A stretch of 64,000 nucleotides of DNA, from NCBI RefSeq assembly GCF_040362915.1, contig NZ_AP029612.1, positions 1,302,001 to 1,366,000 on the forward strand, given 5' to 3'. Both the position numbers and the translations under genes were made by a program. The stretch comes from Sediminibacterium sp. KACHI17 (GTDB lineage Bacteria > Bacteroidota > Bacteroidia > Chitinophagales > Chitinophagaceae). Numbering within the stretch: the first letter of the stretch is position 1; each line of letters starts with the position of its first letter. Below are positions 1 through 7,779 of the stretch, in pieces. The notes below the pieces were generated by a model that searched no databases, was not told the DNA's origin, and saw nothing but the letters and a program-made list of their open reading frames with translations.

Positions 1-584
1 CATCGAACTACTGAAGAGGGCTTATAATAGTTATCGTCTGCCTGTCTGTAACGAACCACATAATCGACACCTTCTTTGATCAATGGATCAATGTCTTGAA
101 AGGATCTGGGCGCCGGGTATCCGGAAAGATTGGCTGAAGTACTGACAATTGGCTTCCTGAAACGTTTGATCAGGTGTTTACAAAATGAATCTGTTGTAAT
201 GCGTATAGCAACCGATCTGTCTTCTGCTAATAGTTGATCAGCAAGCCCAACACCCCCTTCATAAACGACTGTAATCGGCTTACTCACCCCTTTGATATAG
301 TCAAATACCTGTAGATCGGGCTGTGTTACATATTGAAGGATCTCTCTTTCATCTGCCATCAATACTACCATCGGTTTATGATCAGGACGTTGTTTCAAAC
401 GATAGATCTTTTCAACAGCCAATTCATTGGTAGCATCACATCCAATTCCCCAAATGGTATCAGTGGGATAAAGGATAAGTCCTCCTTTATCCAAAATATC
501 CAGGCAGGCATCAATATCGTTTTGAAACGGAAGCATTGTCATTGCAATGTACAAATTGTGCCCAATATGATTTTCAAGTCTCAT
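1..584 (-). CDS. tsaC: L-threonylcarbamoyladenylate synthase, Sua5/YciO/YrdC family (3' end outside window)
   Basis: Makes threonylcarbamoyl-AMP from threonine, bicarbonate and ATP for the t6A modification of ANN-decoding tRNAs in the cytoplasm. The reverse-strand translation shows the YrdC fold: a start such as GGLILYPTDTIWGIGCDATN, then the KxR-type substrate loop (YRLKQRPDHKPM) and the diagnostic STSANLSG motif, followed by PSSVV at the cut. About 194 residues are visible and the frame is open to base 1, so the C-terminus is missing. Two in-frame ATGs (584 and 542) could be the start; family alignment favours the shorter one, but the longer is kept. It is divergent from dapD with only 40 bases between them. 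Confidence 0.88.
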   Translation of the reverse strand, partial: MRLENHIGHNLYIAMTMLPFQNDIDACLDILDKGGLILYPTDTIWGIGCDATNELAVEKIYRLKQRPDHKPMVVLMADEREILQYVTQPDLQVFDYIKGVSKPITVVYEGGVGLADQLLAEDRSVAIRITTDSFCKHLIKRFRKPIVSTSANLSGYPAPRSFQDIDPLIKEGVDYVVRYRQADDNYYKPSSVVR

Positions 585-601
585 ACTTTCTTATGAACCT
601 G

Positions 602-609
602 TATGTTTG
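602..609 (+). promoter_or_regulatory. Candidate -7 box (TATGTTTG) of dapD
   Basis: TATGTTTG fits the Bacteroidota -7 consensus TAnnTTTG and ends 15 bases before the dapD ATG. No clear TTTG -33 box lies 19-20 bases upstream, so the call rests on one box and its position. Confidence 0.45.
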
Positions 610-624
610 CAAAAATTTTAGGTA

Positions 625-1437
625 ATGGAACTGAAAAAACTCATTGAAGAAGCCTGGTCAAACAGGGAGTTGTTACAAAACAATACATATAGTGATGCGG
701 TTAGAGCAGTAATTGAAGAGGTAGATAAAGGGAGATTAAGAGTAGCATCTCCTGAAGAAGATAAATGGGTCGTGAATGAATGGGTGAAGCAAGCCATCCT
801 TATGTATTTCGGTATCCAACAAATGCAAACATGGACTCTTCCTCCATTTGAGTTTTATGATAAAATGTTGCTGAAAAGCAATTATAAAGAATTAGGTGTG
901 AGAGCTGTTCCGCATGCTGTTGCACGTTATGGTGCATATGTGGCGCGTAATGTGGTATTGATGCCAAGCTATGTCAATATTGGTGCATATGTAGATGAAG
1001 GTTCAATGGTGGATACCTGGGCCACCGTTGGAAGTTGCGCACAGATCGGTAAAGGTGTACACTTAAGTGGAGGTGTGGGTATTGGTGGTGTATTGGAACC
1101 GTTACAGGCTAGCCCGGTGATCATAGAAGATGGTTGTTTTATTGGCAGCAGATGTATTGTAGTAGAAGGTGTGATCGTTGAGAAAGAAGCTGTGTTAGGC
1201 GCAAATGTTGTGCTGACTCAATCTACTAAGATCATTGATGTAAGTGGTCCGGAACCTATTGAGTACAAAGGAAGAGTACCTGCCAGAAGTGTGGTGATTC
1301 CCGGAAGTTATACCAAGAAATTCAATGCCGGAGAATATCAGGTAAGCTGCGCTCTTATCATCGGACAACGCAAAGCCAGCACAGATCTGAAAACTAGTCT
1401 GAATGATGCATTGAGAGATTTTAATGTGAGTGTTTAG
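625..1437 (+). CDS. dapD: 2,3,4,5-tetrahydropyridine-2,6-dicarboxylate N-succinyltransferase
   Basis: Succinyl-CoA-dependent step of the succinylase route to meso-diaminopimelate and lysine. The 270-residue protein has the family's usual length. It has an alpha-helical N-terminal third (about 1-100), then a left-handed beta-helix of hexapeptide repeats (about 105-240: VPHAVARYGAYVARNVVLMP, GAYVDEGSMVDTWATVGSCA, IGSRCIVVEG) and a short C-terminal tail. The MVDTWATVGSCAQIG segment is typical of DapD. The start is the first ATG, just after a -7-like box. No other lysine pathway gene is adjacent. A near-perfect hairpin begins six bases after its stop codon. Confidence 0.95.
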   Translation: MELKKLIEEAWSNRELLQNNTYSDAVRAVIEEVDKGRLRVASPEEDKWVVNEWVKQAILMYFGIQQMQTWTLPPFEFYDKMLLKSNYKELGVRAVPHAVARYGAYVARNVVLMPSYVNIGAYVDEGSMVDTWATVGSCAQIGKGVHLSGGVGIGGVLEPLQASPVIIEDGCFIGSRCIVVEGVIVEKEAVLGANVVLTQSTKIIDVSGPEPIEYKGRVPARSVVIPGSYTKKFNAGEYQVSCALIIGQRKASTDLKTSLNDALRDFNVSV

Positions 1438-1442
1438 TTCAT

Positions 1443-1475
1443 AGACCATGGTCCATGGACTATGGACCATGGTCT
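1443..1475. repeat. Inverted word-array A (CCATGG/GTCCAT words), perfect 14-bp stem
   Basis: AGACCATGGTCCAT (1443-1456) is the exact reverse complement of 1462-1475, with a 5-base loop. The arms are built from short repeated words containing CCATGG. It starts six bases after the dapD stop codon. No T-tract follows, so it is not a canonical terminator. The next gene's two possible ATGs (1448, 1469) lie inside it. One of five architecturally similar arrays in the window. Confidence 0.85.
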
Positions 1476-2419
1476 TCTTAACTACGCGAGTGAATAATCA
1501 AATTCAAAAAATAAACACCCTCGGTTTCCTCATCACCATTAGTGGTGCTATCTTCTTTTCAACCAAGGCCATTTTTGTGAAGCTGGCTTTTCAGGATACA
1601 AGAGTAGATGCCGTGACACTATTGTGTTTACGGATGTTTTTTTCTCTTCCTTTTTATATTGGCGCAGCCTGGATTGTTCATCGAAAAGAAGGCATTGTAA
1701 AACTTACCAGAAAACAATGGATATGGGTACTAACCATGGGAATATTGGGTTACTACCTAAGCAGTCTATTTGATTTCATAGGGCTGCAATATGTATCCGC
1801 TGGATTGGAACGATTGATCCTTTTTCTATATCCCACATTTGCTGTCTTGATCAATACTTTTTATTTCAAAACAAGATTAAGTCGTATACAATTATTGGCA
1901 TTGGTATTGACTTATATCGGTATTGGAACTGCGTATTGGGGCGAGATCAGATTGGCACAGTATGGCCCTCAGTTTTTCTTCGGATCATTCATGATCTTTT
2001 TATGCGCAGTTACATACTCATTGTATCTCGTGGGTACAGGCAGACTTGTAAACGCTGTTGGTGCCACCAGATATACTGCATATGCCATGCTCGCCGCTAC
2101 ACTTGGCATTTTCATCCATTTTATAGTTGTAACCCCTATCAGCAGTATTGAAATGACTTCTTCATTAGCTGGATATGGAATTGCACTAGCGATTGTTGCT
2201 ACTGTTTTACCATCATTCATGATGAGTGTCGGGATGAAAAAAATTGGTAGTAATAATGTAGCCATAATAACAAGTATCGGCCCCGTGTCTACGATCCTCC
2301 AGGCTCACTTTTTCCTGGGCGAAAACATCATACCGGAACAAATAATAGGAACTGCTCTTGTCATTATTGGAGTGATATTGATCGGATGGCAATCAAAAAT
2401 TGCTACAGAACCTAGCTGA
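1448..2419 (+). CDS. DMT-superfamily transporter, EamA family
   Basis: Inner-membrane permease of the drug/metabolite transporter superfamily; substrate unknown. About ten hydrophobic helices in two EamA repeats, the first beginning LGFLITISGAIFFSTKAIFV and the second around FFFGSFMIFLCAVTYSLYLV; the length is normal for the family. The start is uncertain: ATGs at 1448 and 1469 both sit inside the hairpin array, while a GTG at 1490 (VNNQIQKINTLGF) lies just past it and gives a cleaner N-terminus. If the GTG is used, the N-terminal residues read from the repeat are not real. Confidence 0.85.
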   Translation: MVHGLWTMVFLTTRVNNQIQKINTLGFLITISGAIFFSTKAIFVKLAFQDTRVDAVTLLCLRMFFSLPFYIGAAWIVHRKEGIVKLTRKQWIWVLTMGILGYYLSSLFDFIGLQYVSAGLERLILFLYPTFAVLINTFYFKTRLSRIQLLALVLTYIGIGTAYWGEIRLAQYGPQFFFGSFMIFLCAVTYSLYLVGTGRLVNAVGATRYTAYAMLAATLGIFIHFIVVTPISSIEMTSSLAGYGIALAIVATVLPSFMMSVGMKKIGSNNVAIITSIGPVSTILQAHFFLGENIIPEQIIGTALVIIGVILIGWQSKIATEPS

Positions 2420-2521
2420 TCTTTTTTTACCGACATTTTTCCGCCACTTACCGCCCCCTTGCTTCATATTACCTATTTCCACTTTTAACCGGATCATAAC
2501 AGCATTAGTTTCGTGCTAAAT

Positions 2522-3289
2522 ATGAATGTTATGAAAAATAATGGTTACGATATCAGAAACTATAATGACCGATTTTTTACAGGTGTTGTACTGATACTAG
2601 TAGGTGGAACCATCCTTTTAAAACGATTAGGAGTTCCAATTCCCGGTTGGTTGTATGATTGGTCAGCGATCATGATCCTGATCGGTTTGATCTCAGGTAT
2701 TAAAGTCCGATTCAAAGGTGTGTCATGGATCATTTTTACCGCTATCGGTGTATTTTTTATGCTCGACGAACTCGTAAAAGACATGAATATTCGTCCATTC
2801 ATCTGGCCTGCCCTCATCATTGGCATTGGACTTATTTTCTTATTCAGACCAAAAAGAAAAACCATCAATATTCAAGATGCAGAGGAAGGGATACCACCGG
2901 TTGTAACAGAAATAAAACCTTATGATACTGAAATAAATGTGGCGACAGATGACTATATAGACAGTACATCCGTTTTTGGTGAGGTAAAGAAAATGGTCAC
3001 TTCAAAAAGTTTCAAAGGAGGAGAGATCGTATGTTTTATGGGAGGTTCCCAGATCAATCTGTCACAGGCAGACATACATGGCCCTGTATTTTTAGAAGTG
3101 ACCATCGTATTCGGAGGAACCAAATTGGTCGTACCACCGAATTGGGAAGTGAGATCAGAATCGGTAGCTGTTTTTGCCGGTATTGAAGACAAAAGAAACT
3201 TATTACCCGGTAGCAGATTTGATCCCAATAAAGTACTGATCATAAAAGGAACCTCGGTATTTGGTGGTATTGAGATCAAAAGTTTTTAA
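2522..3289 (+). CDS. LiaF-like membrane protein (DUF5668-type N-terminus, LiaF C-terminal domain)
   Basis: A 255-residue protein with about four N-terminal membrane helices (residues 15-110: GVVLILVGGTILLKRLG, WSAIMILIGLISG, IIFTAIGVFFMLDELV, WPALIIGIGLIFLF) and a soluble beta-rich C-terminal domain with the repeated SVFGxxK / VFGGTK / SVFGGIEI pattern of LiaF-like envelope stress regulators. In Firmicutes, LiaF restrains a two-component system. Here it heads an operon with DUF4288, a LytS kinase and a LytTR regulator, so a similar sensing or restraining role is plausible (inference). ATG 2522 is chosen over the upstream GTG 2513; ATG 2531 is an alternative. Confidence 0.8.
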   Translation: MNVMKNNGYDIRNYNDRFFTGVVLILVGGTILLKRLGVPIPGWLYDWSAIMILIGLISGIKVRFKGVSWIIFTAIGVFFMLDELVKDMNIRPFIWPALIIGIGLIFLFRPKRKTINIQDAEEGIPPVVTEIKPYDTEINVATDDYIDSTSVFGEVKKMVTSKSFKGGEIVCFMGGSQINLSQADIHGPVFLEVTIVFGGTKLVVPPNWEVRSESVAVFAGIEDKRNLLPGSRFDPNKVLIIKGTSVFGGIEIKSF

Positions 3290-3306
3290 TCTAACCTGCT
3301 TTCATC

Positions 3307-3666
3307 ATGGAATGGTATCTAGCCAAACTTGTCTATCGCTTTCAACCCAACACAATCAATGGCACTGTTCATTTTGAGGAACAGATCAGACTTGTTGAGG
3401 CGGAAGATGATTTACATGCTTTTCATAAAGCCCAACAAATAGGTACGCAGGAAGAATGCCATTTAGAAGATGACTCCACCGGCAATATTCATTGGCACTT
3501 TATTGATGTAACAGAACTCTTAAAACTCCAACAAATGATGGATGGCGCTGAAGTACTTTCACAATCTTACAAAACAACTGAGCCGGAAGTATATCAGAAA
3601 AATATCAGGTTAAAAGCAGGATATTTGTTAGCAAACTGTACCGAACAATTCCTTCAATCAAGATAA
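3307..3666 (+). CDS. DUF4288 domain-containing protein
   Basis: A 119-residue cytoplasmic protein starting MEWYLAKLVYRF and containing EEQIRLVEAEDDLHAFHKA and GNIHWHFIDVTEL, matching DUF4288, a small family of unknown function frequent in Bacteroidota. It has no signal peptide or membrane segment. It lies 17 bases after the LiaF-like gene and 3 bases before the LytS gene, so it is almost certainly co-transcribed with them. Its role in that signalling operon is unknown. Confidence 0.75.
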   Translation: MEWYLAKLVYRFQPNTINGTVHFEEQIRLVEAEDDLHAFHKAQQIGTQEECHLEDDSTGNIHWHFIDVTELLKLQQMMDGAEVLSQSYKTTEPEVYQKNIRLKAGYLLANCTEQFLQSR

Positions 3667-3669
3667 TCC

Positions 3670-4731
3670 ATGGTCACATCCATCACAAAAGGACGAAGTT
3701 TTTATCTGGCTTTTACTTCCTGGTGGGTTGTATGGACCATCATTCATATATGGGTTTTGGATGAATACCAGATCCCTTTATTATCGGCGTTTACTGATGC
3801 ATTCATTTCGAATTTTCTATTGGCTTCGTTCTGTTTGTTGGTCGTAAACAATATGCAATACTATCTCCCACGAAAAGAAAGGTATTGGTATATCCTGATC
3901 GTGAGCCTTGTATTGAGCAGCATGTATCTTTTCATCAGCAGACTGATCCTTCGATTCATTTTCAAGGAAGATGAAGTGTATTTGCTCTTACTGAAACAAT
4001 CCTTTTATATCAGGTATATCACCGGATTTCTGATGATCGGTTGTATGTCAATGATCAGCTTGTTATGGTATACGCTGAAAGAACAACAGGAAAATGAACA
4101 AAGAAAAGAAGAAGCAGAAAAAATTGCAAAAGATGCTGAGTTATTGAAACTCAGACAACAACTACAACCGCATTTTTTATTCAACAGTTTAAACTCAATC
4201 AGTGCACTTGCAGGTTCACAACCGGAAAAAGCAAGACATATGATTCAGCAATTATCAGATTTTTTAAGGGGCACATTAAAAAAAGAAGAGCATCAGCTGG
4301 TAAGTCTGCACGAAGAAATCCATCATTTACAGCTGTACCTCGATATTGAAAAAGTACGTTTCGGTCATCGCTTGCAAACGATCCTAGAAGTAGATGAAAA
4401 AGCATCAAACATGCTGATACCGGTTTTGTTATTACAGCCGGTTGTAGAAAATGCCATCAAATTCGGATTGTATGATACTACAGAAGAAGTATTGATACGG
4501 ATCAAAGCAGACGCAAGCAATGATCAGTTATTAGAGATCTTGATTCAGAATCCATTTGACCCGTTAACAACGGTTCATACGCATGGAACCGGTTTTGGAC
4601 TGGCATCTATTGCACGAAGGCTTTACCTGATGTATGCGCGACAAGATCTGATCCGAACTGAGAAACAAGACCAATTATTTTCAACCTATATTTCTATCCC
4701 ACAATTCCACCATGAAAGTAATCATCATTGA
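3670..4731 (+). CDS. LytS/YehU-type sensor histidine kinase
   Basis: A 353-residue inner-membrane kinase. Four hydrophobic helices lie in residues 15-135, followed by a short coiled coil (about 138-162, KEQQENEQRKEEAEKIAKDA). The His_kinase domain (PF06580 type) has the phospho-acceptor in LRQQLQPHFLFNSLN (His168), and the ATPase part shows PVVENAIKFG and GTGFGLASIARRL. It has no periplasmic sensor domain, as is usual for this family. Its last 20 bases overlap the LytTR regulator gene, implying translational coupling and a cognate pair. Confidence 0.92.
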   Translation: MVTSITKGRSFYLAFTSWWVVWTIIHIWVLDEYQIPLLSAFTDAFISNFLLASFCLLVVNNMQYYLPRKERYWYILIVSLVLSSMYLFISRLILRFIFKEDEVYLLLLKQSFYIRYITGFLMIGCMSMISLLWYTLKEQQENEQRKEEAEKIAKDAELLKLRQQLQPHFLFNSLNSISALAGSQPEKARHMIQQLSDFLRGTLKKEEHQLVSLHEEIHHLQLYLDIEKVRFGHRLQTILEVDEKASNMLIPVLLLQPVVENAIKFGLYDTTEEVLIRIKADASNDQLLEILIQNPFDPLTTVHTHGTGFGLASIARRLYLMYARQDLIRTEKQDQLFSTYISIPQFHHESNHH

Positions 4732-5449
4732 CGACGAGCCACTCGCAAGAGGCATTGTTAAAGAATACTTACAAACATATCCTGACCTAGAGGTGGTGCA
4801 GGAATGTGGTGATGGTTTTGAAGGTGTAAAAGCCATTCAGCAACATCAACCTGACCTTGTGATATTGGATATTCAGATGCCAAAGATCAATGGCTTTGAG
4901 ATGTTGGAATTAATTGAAAATCCACCTGCTATTATTTTTGCTACAGCCTTTGAAGAGTTTGCCATCAAAGCATTTGAAACACATGCTGTGGATTATCTGT
5001 TAAAGCCATTTAGCAAGGAAAGATTTCAGAAAGCAATTGAAAAATGGAAACAGGCTGAAAATGGACATCAGCAAAGTCAAACCAATGAATTGATCGATGC
5101 TGCCGCTATATCACCTCAACAACAAAATCGTATTGTCTTGAAGGATAATGGTAAGATTAAAATTATTCCAACCCAACAAGTACAATATTTTGAAGCAGCA
5201 GATGACTATGTAAAGATTCATACTGCAGAAGGCATATTTCTGAAAAATAAAACGATGCAATTTTTCGAGCAAAAAATGGATGCTGGCAATTTTGTGAGGA
5301 TTCATCGTTCTTATCTGGTCAACATCCACCTGATAAGCAGAATAGAGCCTTATGAAAAAGATGGCCATCTGGCTATTCTTAGCATCGGTATTCGATTACC
5401 GGTAAGCAAAAGTGGTTATAGCAAACTAAAAACGGTACTAGGTATCTAA
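4712..5449 (+). CDS. LytTR-family response regulator
   Basis: A 245-residue DNA-binding regulator and partner of the overlapping LytS kinase. The receiver domain (1-120) has acidic residues IIDDEP, phospho-acceptor Asp53 in LVILDIQMP, a conserved Thr (FATAF) and Lys (LLKPF). The LytTR DNA-binding domain fills about 140-243 (VQYFEAADDYVKIHT, FVRIHRSYLVNI). It likely controls an envelope or cell-surface regulon given its LiaF-like neighbour (inference). The next gene is convergent, 8 bases away, without an obvious terminator between them. Confidence 0.93.
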   Translation: MKVIIIDDEPLARGIVKEYLQTYPDLEVVQECGDGFEGVKAIQQHQPDLVILDIQMPKINGFEMLELIENPPAIIFATAFEEFAIKAFETHAVDYLLKPFSKERFQKAIEKWKQAENGHQQSQTNELIDAAAISPQQQNRIVLKDNGKIKIIPTQQVQYFEAADDYVKIHTAEGIFLKNKTMQFFEQKMDAGNFVRIHRSYLVNIHLISRIEPYEKDGHLAILSIGIRLPVSKSGYSKLKTVLGI

Positions 5450-5457
5450 TCGGGTAC

Positions 5458-5850
5458 TCAATTAGACCTGTTCTTGAAAGAGTATTTCTCCGCTGTTTCA
5501 ATGATGATATCAGGGATGCTGGCGAAATCTTTGGCTTTATCTAGAAAGTAGTCAGCGCCGGCTTGCATGCACTCATTTCTGTAGCCTGATAAAGTATTAT
5601 TGGTGAGTATGACTATGACAGGATCTATGGCTTTGTTTGTACGGATATCTTTCAACATCTGTAAACCATTTTTACCGGGCAGATTGATATCCAGAAAAAT
5701 TAAGTCGGGATTATATGCTTCAATCCAACCATCTGCTTCTTCAGCACTGGTAGCAGTTCTTACTTCTTGAACCTGCCCCATGCCGGATAACAAATGCTGA
5801 ACACGCTGCAGAATAAATTCTGAGTCGTCCACCAGTAATATTTTCAGCAT
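5458..5850 (-). CDS. Single-domain response regulator (REC only)
   Basis: A 130-residue stand-alone receiver: LLVDDSEF acidic pocket, phospho-acceptor in LIFLDINLPG, Thr in VILTNN, and the conserved Lys in FLDKAKDF. There is no output domain, so it probably relays phosphate or binds a partner protein. The start MLKILLVDD at 5850 matches the family better than the upstream ATG at 5877. A strong minus-strand hairpin plus T-run (5882-5926) sits immediately upstream, which is unusual for a leader. It may be only distantly related to the kinases nearby; the partner is unknown. Confidence 0.88.
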   Translation of the reverse strand: MLKILLVDDSEFILQRVQHLLSGMGQVQEVRTATSAEEADGWIEAYNPDLIFLDINLPGKNGLQMLKDIRTNKAIDPVIVILTNNTLSGYRNECMQAGADYFLDKAKDFASIPDIIIETAEKYSFKNRSN

Positions 5851-5881
5851 TTTCCCTATCATAACGGATACAGACATCTTT

Positions 5882-5926
5882 CAAAAAAATTTTAAAGAGC
5901 TTTGCAGGAAAATACCTGCAAAGCTC
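5882..5926 (-). terminator. Rho-independent terminator or attenuator hairpin
   Basis: GAGCTTTGCAGG (5897-5908) pairs perfectly with 5915-5926 around a 6-base loop. Read on the minus strand the stem is followed by TTTAAAATTTTTTT. It lies downstream of the LuxR-type regulator and directly upstream of the REC-only gene, so it either ends the former's transcript or attenuates the latter. A second small palindrome (5928-5944) follows to the right. Confidence 0.75.
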
Positions 5927-6152
5927 ATATAGCCTAAGGCTATAAGGTTTTTCCAGGACAATAAGTTAATATCAACCTTTACAGGCGACAGTTTTGGATT
6001 TTGATAAGGATAGAGGAATTTTAAAAAGATAATCGGCTACTGGTGGGGGAAAGCTCGATCATACAAAGGACTGGTAATAAATGGTAAGGTCCTATACCAT
6101 GAATCGTGAAATCTGCGTAGTGATATCACTACAAATCATGCATGGGTTCAGG

Positions 6153-6779
6153 TTAGACAATATTGTTTTGGATCGCATATTTAACCAGTTCTGCATTGTT
6201 ATGCAATTTCATTTTGTCCATGATCCTGGCCCGATAAGTACTAATTGTATTTACATTCAGAGACAGTATTTCACCTATCTCGGAAATACTCTTTCCCATT
6301 ACGATCATTTTAAACACTTCAAATTCGCGGTCAGATAGCTGCTCATGTGGAGCACGCTGGTCTTTTTGTTCCAGAGATCCTGCCAGTACTTCTGCAACTT
6401 CACTAGTAATGTATTTACGACCACTGATAATTTGCTGAACAGCTTTAACCAACTCGTAAGGAGCACTTTCTTTTGTAAGATATCCGGATGCACCGGCTTT
6501 AATAGCCCTTACTGCATATTGTTCCGGAGTATGCATGCTTAACATCAGCACGGGTGTATTAGGAGCATGCTCTTTGATCTGCTTGAGAATTTCAATACCG
6601 GAATATCCCGGCATGCTGATATCAGAAATGATAATATCCCATTTCTCACTAATTGCTTTTTTAAAAAGATCAGCAGAATCAGCAACATCTTGCACTTCAG
6701 CTAAAGGCATGGCTTCCATCAGTATCTTTCGCAAACCTTCTCTGATTAAACTATGATCATCTGCAATCAAAATTCTCAT
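6153..6779 (-). CDS. NarL/FixJ-family response regulator (REC-LuxR HTH)
   Basis: A 208-residue transcription factor. The receiver (1-120) has IADDHS, Asp53 in IIISDISMPG, Ser81 (LMLSMH) and Lys103 (YLTKES). The C-terminal LuxR-type HTH (about 143-203) begins LSDREFEVFKMIVMGKS and includes NVNTISTYRARIMDKM. Close to the family's standard length. No histidine kinase is adjacent in the same operon, so it is an orphan regulator or is served by a kinase elsewhere. The 595-base upstream gap may carry its promoter. Confidence 0.93.
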   Translation of the reverse strand: MRILIADDHSLIREGLRKILMEAMPLAEVQDVADSADLFKKAISEKWDIIISDISMPGYSGIEILKQIKEHAPNTPVLMLSMHTPEQYAVRAIKAGASGYLTKESAPYELVKAVQQIISGRKYITSEVAEVLAGSLEQKDQRAPHEQLSDREFEVFKMIVMGKSISEIGEILSLNVNTISTYRARIMDKMKLHNNAELVKYAIQNNIV

Positions 6780-7013
6780 TGATATTTCCTTTTCAGTAAG
6801 TAATGGTTAAACTATGCATTCAAAAATACACATCTATTCTATCTATACACGGATTATTAAATGGGATTATTGTTTTAACGGACATAATTATTTTAACAAC
6901 AGCTAATCATATCCGATCAAAAGCGAAAATCAAATGATCCTTCATTCAATATCCGTGAACAGTAATAGTAAATTACTTCTTTTTTAAGAAGAAAAGAAAT
7001 TTGAAGATGAATG

Positions 7014-7050
7014 AAAAAAAGAGAGTGGGGCAACTGATTGCCCCACTCTC
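7014..7050 (-). terminator. Strong rho-independent terminator (minus strand)
   Basis: GAGAGTGGGGCAA (7021-7033) pairs with 7038-7050 around a CTGA loop, 13 perfect pairs. On the minus strand it is followed by seven T residues. It is the strongest hairpin in this gap. Confidence 0.85.
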
Positions 7051-7104
7051 TGGTCTTTACAACGAGGTATAGGATTAATATGCTAAAGGAAATTGGATCG
7101 AAGG

Positions 7105-7134
7105 AAAAATGTAATAAGAGATTATTACATTTTT
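7105..7134 (+). terminator. AT-rich hairpin with T-run, probably bidirectional
   Basis: AATGTAATAA (7108-7117) pairs with 7122-7131 around GAGA, flanked by A- and T-runs that extend the stem. It is followed by TTTTGG on the plus strand. No plus-strand gene ends here, so either an unannotated RNA ends here or the signal acts on the minus strand. Confidence 0.5.
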
Positions 7135-7374
7135 TTGGTTTTTTGGATATCGGCGAAACAACTCTTTCGAATCATTTACTATATGCAAGATACATTCGTC
7201 TGAGGCGTAGTCATGTGTTTATTTCACTGATTTATCCCGTTAAAAACACCGAATTTTAATCCAAAAATAAATCCGAGATATGGTAAAAATGAACACAAAT
7301 CATTAATTATTAATTATTTATAAAAAGAATAATGATTATATTCAATAAATAGAGAATTTGAAAATCGAAGAGGA

Positions 7375-7779
7375 TCATTCACAACAGGCAATAATTGCTT
7401 TGATCTTGCCTTCATCCAGAGGTTTCGAGAAAATGTCTTTTACGATGCTATAGGTTCTGGCCCGGTCGATATCCTCATAATATACCGAGGAAGTGAACAT
7501 AATGATATGGATCTTTTCAAATCCGGGTCTTTTGAGTTTCTCAAACTCTGCCAGAAACTCCCAGCCGTCCATGACAGGCATATTAATGTCCAGTAGAATA
7601 ATATCCGGCAATTCTTCAGGCTGATCAGCCCTGGAACTCAAGAAATTGATGGCTTCTTGTCCGTTCAAGGCCGTATCGATTTTAGGGGAAGGCATGTAGA
7701 TCCGCAACATTTCCCTGCTCAGAAAGTTGGTTACATCATCATCATCCACCAGCAAAATATGATGAGCAGGTTTACTCAT
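7375..7779 (-). CDS. Response regulator, REC only, paired with the NMT1-domain kinase
   Basis: A 134-residue receiver protein: LLVDDDDVTNFL acidic residues, phospho-acceptor Asp64 in ILLDINMPVMDGW, Thr in IIMFTSS, Lys in FSKPL. It is of the CheY-like type that often follows a hybrid or membrane kinase in Bacteroidota. Its ATG lies inside the last codons of the upstream kinase gene (8-base overlap), so it is co-translated and is very likely that kinase's target. There is no output domain, so signalling goes on through protein contact. Confidence 0.92.
   Translation of the reverse strand: MSKPAHHILLVDDDDVTNFLSREMLRIYMPSPKIDTALNGQEAINFLSSRADQPEELPDIILLDINMPVMDGWEFLAEFEKLKRPGFEKIHIIMFTSSVYYEDIDRARTYSIVKDIFSKPLDEGKIKAIIACCE

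Larger units (their letters stand above)
6780..7374. other. 595-base intergenic region with two opposed terminators
   Basis: No convincing protein gene. It contains a strong minus-strand terminator (7014-7050), a bidirectional AT-rich terminator (7105-7134) and smaller palindromes (for example 7298-7305 with 7330-7337). The minus-strand terminator lies about 325 bases past the stop of the REC gene at 7375, far for a simple 3' UTR, so a small RNA or long 3' UTR is possible. Confidence 0.6.
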
